From Tribonema minus (taxonomy: Eukaryota; Sar; Xanthophyceae; Tribonematales; Tribonemataceae), in contig JAFCMP010000101.1 in assembly GCA_017506865.1 (NCBI GenBank), positions 1,240,001-1,304,000 on the forward strand: DNA of 64,000 nucleotides, read 5' to 3'. Below the pieces are notes generated by a model that saw only the letters and a program-made list of their open reading frames with translations, made no database searches and was not told the origin of the DNA. A program made the translations under genes and the position numbers. Positions 25,601 through 37,600 of this stretch are shown one piece after another (position 1 is the first letter of the stretch; each line of letters starts with the position of its first letter).

Positions 25601-28600
25601 GACACACAGCCTCCCCTCCCCCGCCCCTCACCCCCCCCCTAACCCGGCGCCCCCCCGCAGCGCCTCCTGGCCCTCTACGAGGACAACGACTGGCTCGCGG
25701 TGCTGCCCGAGACGCACGACAGGGAGCGCGAGTGGGACGAGAGCGCGCTCGCCGCCGGCGACGCCGTGCCGCTGTGGGTGCGGCGCCGCACCAACGACTG
25801 CCTCCACGTCGTCCCCGCGTCCGAGGCGGCCTCGCACCTCATTACCGTGGACGACCTGCCGCCGACGGCAGCAGCGGCAGCGGTGGCGGCGGGCGGCGGC
25901 GGCGACGATGAGGACGGCGGCGGCGGCGGCGACGGCAGCGATGATGACTTTACGGGCGGCGGCGGCGGCGGTGACGCCGCACCCGTCAACCCTGCGTACG
26001 CCGTAATGGACGGGGCGGTGGACGGTGCCGGCGGCGCCGACGGCTTGGACGGAGGTGCGCAACAGCAGTGTCGGCTGCGGCTGAGCGTTGGCGCGGTGGC
26101 GTTCAGCATGCCCTATGCTGCTGGCAGCGGTGATGGCATTCTGCGCCTGAAGCACTGTGGCAGTATCATGTTGGCCGTGCTTCATGCGGTGACAGCGGCG
26201 TTGGTGGTGCTGCTGATACAAAGCTGTCGGTGCCCCGCACTTTTGCTGATGATCACTGCCCCCCCTCCCCCTCTCTCCCCCATTCCCCCTTCCCCCTTCC
26301 CCCCCCCGCCCCCCCCCCGCCCCCCCCCGTGAAGGCCCCCCCGGGGCGGCGTCCCCCGGCGAGGGGCTGCGCGGCGACGCCCTGCGCCTGCGCCCCGCCG
26401 CCGCCGCCACGGCGCTCGCTGCCGCCGCCGCGTACGCGCGTCAGGCGCTCACGCGCGTGCTGGTCGCGTGCCCCAGCGGCAGCGGCAGCGCGTTCAGCGT
26501 GGCGGCGTTTGGCTCGCCGGAGCGGTTCCTGCGCGTCGTGCGGCAGACGCACGCGGCGGCGGCGGGCGCGGGCGCGCTGAGCTCGGACCGCGCCGCGCTG
26601 CGCGTCCTGGAGGCGCGCACGGTGGAGACGGTGAGCGTCTGAGTAGAGTAGAGTTGAGTCGAGTCAAGTCGCTGCGGTGCGGTGCATGGGAGTTGCTGTG
26701 GCGAGTTGGGGTTGCTGCGGCGTTTTGTGAGAGTGCTGCGGTGATGCCGATTTGCTGCGGTGAGTCTGAGATCGGTGCGGTGACTTTGAGTCATTGCAAT
26801 GAGTCTCAATCACAGCGGTGAGTTCGAGTCGGCACGGTGTGTGGTGCGGCGCCGGCCGGCGCTCCGCGGCAGTGACCTTTCACGACTGCGCTCGCTTGGT
26901 GTTTGCTCTCTCGTCATGTGTCCGCCCACTCGTTGTCACTCATTGACCCATGCACTGCCGTCGATGCAGTGCGTATTGCAGCTGTGCAGGCTGGCGCCAG
27001 CAAACGGCGCAGCAGGCCACCTCGCAGGCGCTGCCATGTGCATGTATATCGCATGTCACTGATGTTTTTGCGGCGCACATTGGACATCTGGTTGCTGGGT
27101 TTGCACGTCGTAATTGACGCGTAGCAGCAGAGGATGCGGAGGTGCTGGAGGCCGCACCCGCACACCTGCAACAGAGAATGGAGGTGACCGCAGCATGCGC
27201 ACGACGATTCAACAGCAATTCTCCTTGACAGACGAGGGCCCATACCTGCCCTGATCTTGCTGCAATGCAGCGGAGCCTTCCAGCCGATGCCACTTCACAC
27301 AGGTGCTGCGTAGCGCATCAACGGCACCTCACTCTCACTTCACAGTCGCGACAACTCACCTGACGCTCGTGCATTGCCCCCCCCCCCCCCCTCCCCCCCC
27401 CGCGCCCCACGCCAGGTGCGCCTCGGCGGCGATGAGGGCAAGCAGCTGGCGGACTCGCTGGTGGGCTTCGCGATCGATCAGCTGCGCGTCGCGTGCCGCC
27501 TGCGGCGCGCCCTGCGGCCGACGCGCGCGCTGCTGCGCGTCGTGGAGAGTCACCACCCATACGAGGACAACACGGACGCTTCTTGGAAGGTGCACCGCTC
27601 GCTTGTCAGTGCACCGTCTTTGTACTGACTCCAACTCCGATTAACGTGTATTGGTGTGTGTGTTTTGTGATGCCTTCTGCGTGGCGAGAGTCAATGCCAT
27701 ACATGAAGTTGCTCATGCTGGTGCAAAGCTCACGTGAGCGTGCTGCTTTAAGCTGAGCGACGTCCACAGATACTCTACAGACCACAGAACTGGCATTGGC
27801 GTCATTAGAGTTCAGCTAGCGATTGTGACAGTAGGCATAAAGAAATGTGTTCTGAACAACAGCGATGACAGGGCATCAGGCTTGCAAGCTGCAGAGGGGT
27901 GTGTGAGTCACACCTGGTTGGGAATCATCAGCTGCTCAGTTGTTCACAGTCATCAGAGTGCATCCCGTGGTTTCAATGATGCTGACACGATACACCAAAG
28001 TACAGCTTGCGAATCACTGAGAGTACTTGGTACCCTTGCTCACGTCAACGTGTGCCTGCCACCCGTACATCAATTGCAGTGCTAGGCATGCGCCCTGCCA
28101 TACTAATCACGTCCTGTTTGCCGCGCACAAGTGCAGGTCTCCATACCCGGCGCCAAGCGCATCATTGTGTCATTCGATGAAAGAAGGTGAGTGTAGTTTT
28201 CTAGACCCTGGCAGCTACTTCTCACCTCATTAGACGTCAAGCTTCGTGGAGTGAAACTTGTACCACTCGCCTGTGGGCACAACACACTGCAGCAGTGTGG
28301 ATTTGGGCATGTATAATTTGGCTGGCATGTTTGTTGCAGTGTGAGGCACTGTGCGGCGAAACGCACGCACACGTCCTAGCCCTGATGCCTGCCTGCGGCA
28401 GCCCTCTGCGCGGTGCGCAGGCGCCGTGGCCACTACTGTGTCAGCATGTAACGATGACTCTTAAGTTCTATGTCTGACACTGCCCGTAACGCGTGAATCT
28501 GTCATTGGACGCTGACCGCGAGCTGTACGCCCGCAGTGGGCACTGACAGCGCGGCTGTCTTCTACCCCACCCAAGCCCGTCTCAAAAACTGCCGCTGAAC

Positions 28601-31600
28601 TTGCTTTCTGTGTTGCGTACGAGCTAGGGCTCTGCTGCAGCCGCATGCCTCGTGCTGCTGGCCTGTGCCAATCGACAAGTGACGGCTCTGCGCTGCCACT
28701 TCCTCAAGTCTCTCTGCAGAAGCCTCACACTGTATTCCATACGCGCGTTCCCCGTGCGCAGCGCGACGGAGATGAACTGCGACTACGTGCGCATCATGCG
28801 CATCGACGGCAGCGAGGCGGCGACGTGGGGCGAGGACAAGTACATGGGCCGCGGCACCGGCAGGGTGAGTGGCACTGTGCCAGCACTGGATTGCGCTAGC
28901 ATCGCAGTGAGGCAGGGCAGCAGCAGCGGACGCAGCCCGCGTGCCTTGCGGTACTGTGCTAGCAATGCGGTTGTAGGGGCGAGGGCAAGTACATGGGCCG
29001 CGGCACCGTGAGGGTGAGGGGCACTGTGCCAGCGCTCGTGTTAGTCCTGCAAAAAGCTGGCGGCAGCAGCAGGCGCAGCGTGCGCGTCCTGTAGTGGTGC
29101 TGCGCAAGCATCGCAGCAGGCCCCGGCAGAATGAGTAGCAGCAATGTGGCAGGGTGAGGGGCATCTTGCCAGCACTGGACGGCGCTCGCGTCGCAGTGAG
29201 GCAGGGCGGCAGCAGCAGACGCAGCCTGTGTAGGGTCCGGCAGAGTGCGTAGCGGTGAACGCCTTTCTGCGCTGGTATCGCACTTGGTAATGGCGGCGGC
29301 AGCAGATGCAGCCTGTGGGCCGTTGCGGTGCTGCATTGTACATGCTGGGCCTCTGCACCTGTATTGTGATGGCAGCGTCAGTTGCGCGCTGCGGAGCTGG
29401 CCCTGTATGACATCTTCCCCGTCACAAACTGCCCTGTCCGTAATACCTACTCGCTCGCAGTGCACGCCACTTATGACCCAAGATTAAAGGGTTCAGCAAA
29501 ACGGAATTCAGGCAGAAGCTCAGAGCTGGCAATTTGCTCGAGCCCCAGTCTCTGCTGTCTTCTTGGCCACTCAAGCGCCTGCAAGTTGGTCAAGGAGTGC
29601 TGCGCAGCTTCAGTGCTTCTCGTTCAGGATTCCATGCACTGATGAGTGTACTGAGCATTGTGCATGAGGAGTACCTGTACGCTTACATCCGTCAGTGTGC
29701 ATGTACCTCTCATTGATTCTCGCTTGGGGGGCAAACGAGACCACACAATGAATATGATGCTTACTAAAAGGTGCCTCATGTCTCATATGAACATGACACT
29801 ATGCTCAAGCACGCTGATCGCCTATAAGTCGCTTAACAAAAGACGCCGTCTCTCTGCAGATGTGGGCGGGCGTGGACAGCATGCCCAAGGTCGTGGTCGA
29901 GGCGGACATGTTTGAGGTGACGTTCCACAGCGACGGCTCCAACGTGGACTGGGGCTTCAAGCTGCTCGCCCACGGCATCATGGAGGAGCCGTCGGCCGAG
30001 GACAGGGCAGCGCTCAGGGCGCTCAGGCGCAAGGTATGTATATGCCTTATACGATGCCTACCAGCTCCTGCACAGGGCAGCGCTCAGGCTCTCAAGGCAT
30101 GTATACCTTATCTGATACCTACCAGCTCCTGCACAGGGCAGCGCTCAGGGCGCTCAGGTGCAAGGTATGTATGCCTTATTTGATACCTTATATGATACCT
30201 ACCAGCTCCTGCGCGGGGCAGCGCTCAGGGCGCTCAGGCGCAAGGTATGTATGTCTTGTATAATGCCTACCGGCTCGGCTCCTGCACAGGGCAACGCTCA
30301 GGTTGCTCAGGCGCAAGGTATGTATGCCTTATGCCATACCTACCAGCTCCAGGGCTACGCTCAGGGCAGCGCTCAGTGCGCTCGGGCGCAGGGTATGTAT
30401 GCCTTGTGCGATACCTACCAGATCCTGCAGACCCTGGAGAGGATGCAGGAGGGCACCGCCGAGGAGGCGCTGCTTGCAGTCACTAGTTTGAGATGAATTG
30501 CGCGTTGCAGGCAGGGCTTCTGTGGACCGCAAAGCACGTCGAGGCATACAAACCATTGATGTTGTTCGACGTCTTCAAATAGGCGTGCGCACATCACGTA
30601 CGGAACTGCTGCTGCGCTCTGGAAAAAGCGCATGCACGATAGTAGACCAATGGCCGCAGCTCCAACAACTCTGCAAGCGCTGCATCATTCAAGGTGTTCG
30701 TCATCTGCATGTTGCAATCCTCCGTGAAGGCGTTGAAGCACTTGCCAGTCAAGTGCCGCACGCAGTGTGTCTGCAGGGGGGCACGCGCACGAACAGAGGA
30801 CGGCGCGTTCGCATGCAGACCTGCTGCGGTCCCTGCGGCGCGGCCCACGATCAATACACATTCGAACTCCAGCTGACCGCTGCGCTGCCGTCGTGCGCGC
30901 CTGCCCTCGCCGCCCACCCCTAACCCTAACCCTAATTCCCCACGTGGCATCGCTCCGCAGCTGGGCCGGCCCGAGACGCAGCTGGCGTGCCGCCTGCTGG
31001 AGCTGCTGTCGCGCGAACGGGCGTCGGCAGCAGTGCGCGACGCCCTCTACAGCGCGCGCGCGCTGAGCACGCTCAAGGAGTTTATCGAAGTCGCGCCCGA
31101 CGCCGACAGGCTGTGGGCCGTGCAGCTGGTCACTGCTATGCTGAGAGAGGTGCGTAACTCGTGCGTGAGGATGTGAGGGGGGGGGGGGGGGGGGGGGGGG
31201 CGCACGCGAGAGTTGTGAGGGGGGGGAGGGGGGGGGGGGGGCACCAACCACTTTGAGCACTTGAGGTATGCCGCGGCGCCATGCACCGTGGAAGGGCCAG
31301 GTGGGCTGTGGAGCTATGTTGAGACTATGTTGGGGAACTGCAGTCAATGCCTACCCGTGCCATGCCTTTGCCGTGCTATTCGCTGCTAACAGTGTCAGGC
31401 AGCAGTCTATTGAGCCACCGCATGTGCAAGACCAGCGAGTCACCAGGTCTCTCGCAGTAATCAAAAATCGCCAAGAGTATCCTATCGTCAGCACCATGGT
31501 TAGATCACGCCTTCCACGATGAAGAATGGTCCGTTGACACCACTCCTACTCAGTGCCCCCCCCCTTCTCCCCCCCCCCCCCCCCCCCGCACGCTCCAGGT

Positions 31601-34600
31601 CATGGGCCTCGCCCCCAGCCCCGCTGTGCAGACCAAGGCGCGCCAGCTGGCGCGCTCGCTGCATGCGCAGGCGCTCGCGCTGCACCGCGTGGAGGAGGCC
31701 ACGGGCCGCGGCGCCGCGCGCTCGCCGCTGCTGCTCGCGCTCGTCCAGGCGTGCGTTGTCGTGGAGCAGCGCATCCTGCTGCCGCGCGGCGGCGGCAGCG
31801 GCAGCGCAGCGCTGCGCGCCCCCTCCGACGCGCTCGCGTCGCCGCCGCGCTCGCCCTCCGCCGCAGCCCTTGCGGGCTCCGCCGGCGGCGGCGGCGGCGG
31901 CACGACGCCGGATTCGCCGGGCGCCGCCGCGGCCGCCGCCGCCGCGCTGCCGACCACGCCTGCGCCGCGGTGGCCCGCTGCGGAGCGGCTGCCGCTGCTG
32001 TGGCTGAGCGTCGACGCGCACGGCGGCGCCGAGCGCGCGCTGCTGACGGCGCGCAGCGTCCCCGGCAGCGACAGCGGCGGCGGCGGCAGCGCCGACTGCG
32101 CGGTGATCACCGCGGAGTGCGCAGACGCGCCGTGGCTGTTCGAGTTCTGCATCGTGGAGCTGGGCGCGAGCGCCGCCGCGGCGCCGCCGGCGCTGGCGGT
32201 GGGCCTCGCACTGGCGCCACCCAGCGACGGCGGCAGCGGCAGCGGCGCTGCGCCAGCCCTCCTGCTGTCGCTCGACGCGGCGGGCGATCTGCGCTGCAGC
32301 AGCGGCGCCGCCGGCGGCGCCGCGTCCGTCACTCTCTGTCCTCCGCTGTGCGTCGACGACGTCATCACTTTCGACGTGGACGCCGAGGCGCGCACGGTGG
32401 AGGTCTACCGCAACCGCGCCTTCCTCGGCGCCGCGCTGGGCCCGCGCGGCTCCGGTGCTGCCTTTGAAGCCGCCGACGCCGTGCGCGACTGGCAGCTGCT
32501 GCGGCCAGCGGCCGCGCTGCGCCCCGCCGCTGCCGCCGCCGCTGCCGCCGCGGCAGCCGCCGCGACCCGCGTCGCCGTGGCGCCGGCGGCGTGGCTCGAC
32601 GACGGCGCGGCGGAGGCGGCGGACCCGGGGTCGCTGGCGGCGGCGGCGGCGGCGGCGCTCGGCAGGGCGGCCACCGCGACGCCGCTGTGGCTCAGCAACG
32701 TGCGCGCGTCACTCGAGCTGCTGGCGGCGTGGGCGCGCCGCGAGGCGCCGGCGACGGCGGGCCAAGAGGCGCGCTCGCTCGCCGCCGTGTGCGTCGCCCT
32801 TGCGACGGTGACGCTGGAGTCGCCGCACCCGCTCGCGGCGGCGTGGGCACCGCCGGCGCCGGTGCGCGTGCCGGAGGCGGCGGCGCTGCGCGTGCGCTTC
32901 GACGCCAACACGAACGTCGGCCCCGCCGGGACGGTGTTGGTGTGGCCGGACGGCGGCGACCGCGCGCGCGCGCGCGCGCGCTCATGGGGCTTGTCGGCGC
33001 TACTGAGGACGCCCCCGCGGAGGGGGTGCCGCCGCTGAGCGTTGGGGACGTGGTCGTGCGGGGGCGCGACTGGGACTGGGGGGAGGCGGACGGGGGGGCC
33101 GGCGAGAGGGGCGAGGTCGTGGAGGTCGCGAGCTGGAAGGGAAGGCTCGGGACGGGCGTTAAGGTGAGGAGCGGCGCAGGTGTCAGCCGGCGGCGACCTG
33201 GGGGTTGTCGTCAATTAATGAAGAGTTGCGCAGCTGACGTCAAGGGCAGGCCGTCTTCACGTTCATGTACTGTGGTGGGAAATGCTGTGCGATGTAGGGG
33301 CTTGCTTGAAGATATTGAGAGCCGCACCGTTTCACCCAGTGCGCGCAGCCCCAGGCATCACCTGCGATAGCAGCTATCTTGAGCAACACTGCACGCCGGC
33401 AGTCGCATCACGACAGCTGATGCCTCCACGTTAGGCGACTCCGTGCCCCTGTACATGGGACACTTCTTTGAAGTTATAGCCTAAGAGTCATTGTGCTGTC
33501 AATGACTCCAGTCGTGTCACCATTTCGCGGATGCCAGTGCTGCAGAGCTCATGACACCCGCAGGTGCCGCCTGCTCCATTTTGCACGTGCGCAGCAAAAT
33601 CGCACGCATCCGGCTCACCTCGAGCGCGCCCCGCGAACCTGCGCGTGCAGGTCAAGTGGGCCAAGACCCAGGTCACGGCGCTGTACCGCTGGGGCCACAA
33701 CGGCGCCTTCGACCTGATGCCGCTGCAGGCCGGACCGCGAAGCCGACGCGCCGTTGTCATCCCCTCCGAGGCCATGCAGGTGGCGTTCGAGCCGGGGCCG
33801 CTCGCATCAGAAGGTAGGCGTTGCCTATGTGCGCAGCGTGGCATACATAGCAACCTATGCTGCCTACCAGCTGATACTCTGCTGCGGCCGAGTGTTAATC
33901 TTTGCTGATCGGTGCCATGCAAGGAGTGCTGCACACGGCGCTGCCTCTCAGACTTTCGTTCAAAACTTCACACTCTTTGAGGTTTTCAGTTGGTTTGCTG
34001 GGCGGCGCGGCACGGCGCCTGTGCATGTCAGCGCCCACGTGGACTGGCAATTGACAGCTTATAGTGATGTGAATCGCTCGGCCAGGTGTGGCTGCAGTTA
34101 TGCGCGCCAGCTTGTCTGGCAAGTGCGCTCTGCGCTCTCCGCCGGGTGCTGCTGCGAGCATTCGGATCCATGTCGGGCGCAGCTGGCCAGTGTTTGCGCC
34201 TCACGTCAGTGCAACTGTATATCTGACCCCGGCTGCGCCCTGCATGACAGTCTGCATGAACGCACGGCTGTCCATCCTTCTCTGGCCTTGCGCGCTGCCG
34301 ACGCGCCGTGCGCTTATCTGCTTCGCCGCCCTGCTCTATCACAAGAGTACAGTGCGCTGCCCACACACTCCGGCAGCTCACACAGCATGCCTCGAAGCCT
34401 TGCCCACCCACCTTCGCCCTTTCCTTGCGCTGACACGTGTTCATTCACCACCACTGTATGCTTGCGCTGGCGCATGGGCAGCCAGCGCAGTCCGCTCGCC
34501 GCATTACGCAACCTGCTGCCCCAGACGCGCCACATCTCACCTGCCCCCCAAACCCTCCCCCCTCCCCTGACCGGTCCTGCAGACAAAGCGGACGGCGCCA

Positions 34601-37600
34601 GCGACAGCGCAGAAGCGGCGGACACCGCTGACACGTCGGCAGCGCCGCCCGCATACGTCGGCGCGCTGCAGTTTACCATGGGCGGACTGCGCGTCGTCAC
34701 GTCGGCGCAGCCGCAGGGCTGCGCGGTGCTGCCGGGGGAGGAGCTGGACTGCGCCGGCGACTTCACCGTCGCGCTGTGGGCGCGGCCCGCAGTGGACCAC
34801 CACCGCGCCATCATGGTGAGATGAGTTGTGGTGCGGGCGCGGCGCGGCTGCGTCTGGTGCGTGTAGTCTGCAGGCGGGCGTTTGCGCTAGCACCCGACGG
34901 GGAACGCGCACAGAAGGCTCGGAAAGATGGCGCTCTGCTACCGTCAGCTTTTGACGTGCGATTGAGGATGACAGAAAGCGGGCTGCAGCTCGGCAGGCTT
35001 GGGCACTAACACTGGTACGCCATGCGTGACGTCGCATGCCCTCGACGCAGTCCCGCAAGACCGCGCGCCCTTGCGCGACCGCATCGCCTGCTGCCGTGCC
35101 TCCGGCCGAGCTGCAACTTCACGCAGCGTGTAAACCATACAGGCGCGCTCGCTGGCGCACCCCCTTGTCCCCTTCCGCCACCGCAGCGGCGGCACGCGCG
35201 TACACCACAGGCGCGCTCGCTGACGCACCCCCTTCCCCCCTTCCGCCGCCGCCGCTGCCGCCGCGCCTCGCTCGCAGCCCATCATCGGGCGCGGCCTGCA
35301 CATGCCGGACGTGATGCGCTTTGAGCAGTTTGCGCTGGAGCTGGAGCCCGGCGCCGACGCAGGCGCGCCCTACACGCCGCTCGTGCGCGTCGCCTGCATC
35401 GACGAGGCCACCGGCACGATCGTCGCGGGCCCGGAGCTGCGCGGCGGCGCCGTCCGCGCGGACCTGTGGGCCTTCCTGGCGCTGCAGTTCAAGGCGAGAG
35501 CGAGCGTATTCATTTGTTTTCAGAATATTCGCTTACTTTTTGTAATAAAGTACCAAGAAAGGTAGTATTCGGTCCGACGAAGGCGTTGCTGGCTTCACTA
35601 ATTCGTGCATTAATGTAGGGCTACAAATTGATCCAGCAGCCATGTAATGTAGTAACTGGTCAGCTCGGCATGCACGTGGGGGGCGAGCGGGAGTACGGCC
35701 CGTGCGGTCGAGTGCGAGAGCTGCCGTCGAGTTACAACGTATCGCCGGGTTTTGAGGGAGCCGGTGCGATGACGCTCAGCGGCTGAGGGCGACCAGCTGT
35801 GATGCGCGATCGCGCCAGGCAGAAATGCGCTCTGAACATGTGTGCAAATGGTTGTGAGTCGTCGTGGCTTTATGTATTAAAGATGATATGTAGATCGTGT
35901 GCGCCACGTCGCTCACGACGGCAGTTTCGGTCGTACCATGCCCCTTGCACGTGCTCTCGGCAGTTCTGGTCCTAACATACCCCATGCACGTGCACTTCCT
36001 GTCCTGCTGCCCCCTCCCCCTTCTCTCCCCCTCCCCCCCCCCCCCCCCCCCCCCCCCCAGGACAATACCATCACACTGGCAGTGGATGGCAGCATCGTCG
36101 CCGAGGCTCAACTTCAACCCGGACACGCGCGAGTGTCGTGGTCGGGGCTGCACATATATGCCGGTGCGCCGCCCCCCGGCAGCCCTCACCAGTCCCGCAC
36201 GCCGGAGCCCCAGTTCAGGTAATGACGGCGCGCGCTCTTGTGCTCGTACTTCGCGCAAACTGGAGCGCGGGGCGTGTGTCCCGCATTCGCCGGTGCGACT
36301 GACCGTTGTCGTTCCGGCCAGCAATGCACGCGTGCCGCCGCTGAAAACAGTGGGATGTCCACCAGGGACAGCGCGGCTTGCGTGCCAGTGTCCACCTCTA
36401 GAGTTGACACCATGAAGCCAATTCAGCACACCTGGCACCAAAAGCGACAGCAGATTCCGTGGGCCGTGCTCTCCTCATATATCAGACGCCGGAAGCTGCC
36501 TGAGCAATGTTGCCTTGGGCCGCGGCTTGCGCGCCCGTGCCGCAGCTTCCGCTCGCCAGCATCAAACGCCTCCTCTCTCGTCGGCGCACGGCATGCGCCT
36601 GTCTTGATGCACACTGCATCATCCCCTCGCCCTCGCCTTCGCACAGCAGCGCTACCCCTGCACCATAACGCTACGGCACAGCGCTGAATCCCCGTCGCCG
36701 CCGCCAACGTCGCCGCAGGGGTCACATGCGCGACCTGCGCATTTGGGGGGGCGCGGCGCTGCACGGCTGCCTCGCGCACGCGTACGGCGAGGGCTTCGAC
36801 GCCGCCATGGCGTACATACCGCTGGCGTCGGACGCGGCGGAGGACACAAGTGCCATGAATATTGTCCAGCTACTGCGCGCGGCGATGGCCAACAGAGGTG
36901 ATGCCCCGCGCGCAGTGACCAGTATGTGCATGCAAAGATGAGAGGCAGCGACAAATGTCGATTTCTAGGGCAGTTGTATCAGAATCTTATTAAGATGTTG
37001 TGAGTGCTTTGAAGATCGGAGTTGTTTGTTTGCGGTGGGTAGCCGCAGGCGGGATAGTGTCCGAGGCTTTCGCTGTACGACAACATTAAGTGACCATGCA
37101 ACGGCACGCTGCGTCTGGCGCGGTCGCCGATGCCTCGCTGCCCATCAGGTGGCGCACAGGCCCCGCGACTCATGTAGCCACCACCACATCATGCACTTGT
37201 GCACGCGCGCGCCTGCTGCGTCGTGCAGACCAAACAACGACCAGACTGCACACGTGGCCTTGTGCTGACACATATCCCGTCGCGCTGCCCCTCCGTGCGC
37301 GCCGCTGCTCGGTCCGCAGCGGAGAACCCCCCAGACTTCATGGAGGTGGTGCACCGGCCCCCGGGATCGTCCATCGATCGCGAGGTGCGCCCGCCGCCTC
37401 TCGTCCCGGGCGGCGCGCAGCCCCCGCCCGCCGACGCCGCCAGCAGGGAGGTGGACGGCCTTCCCTGGGGCTTCAGGTGAGGGCTGCAGCATCCCCACAA
37501 GACTTACCCTGTGCTTGAATGATGGGTGCTTCGCGGTCCTTCGAAGTGTTCCGCTTGCAGCGTCTTCCGATGCTGACCACTGTCTCGTGCTGAGCGACGC

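Noticed and set aside
30005-30420. Regular 60-80 base repeats considered as a CRISPR array
   Set aside because: The units are directly repeated exon tails with splice sites in a eukaryotic gene. There are no constant repeats separating unique spacers and no cas genes.
33754-34824. Plus-strand open frame of 356 codons running through the intron before exon 43
   Set aside because: Most of it is intron that includes a dispersed repeat copy. Only the last third (from 34583) is exon 43, whose acceptor and phase fit the ligase.
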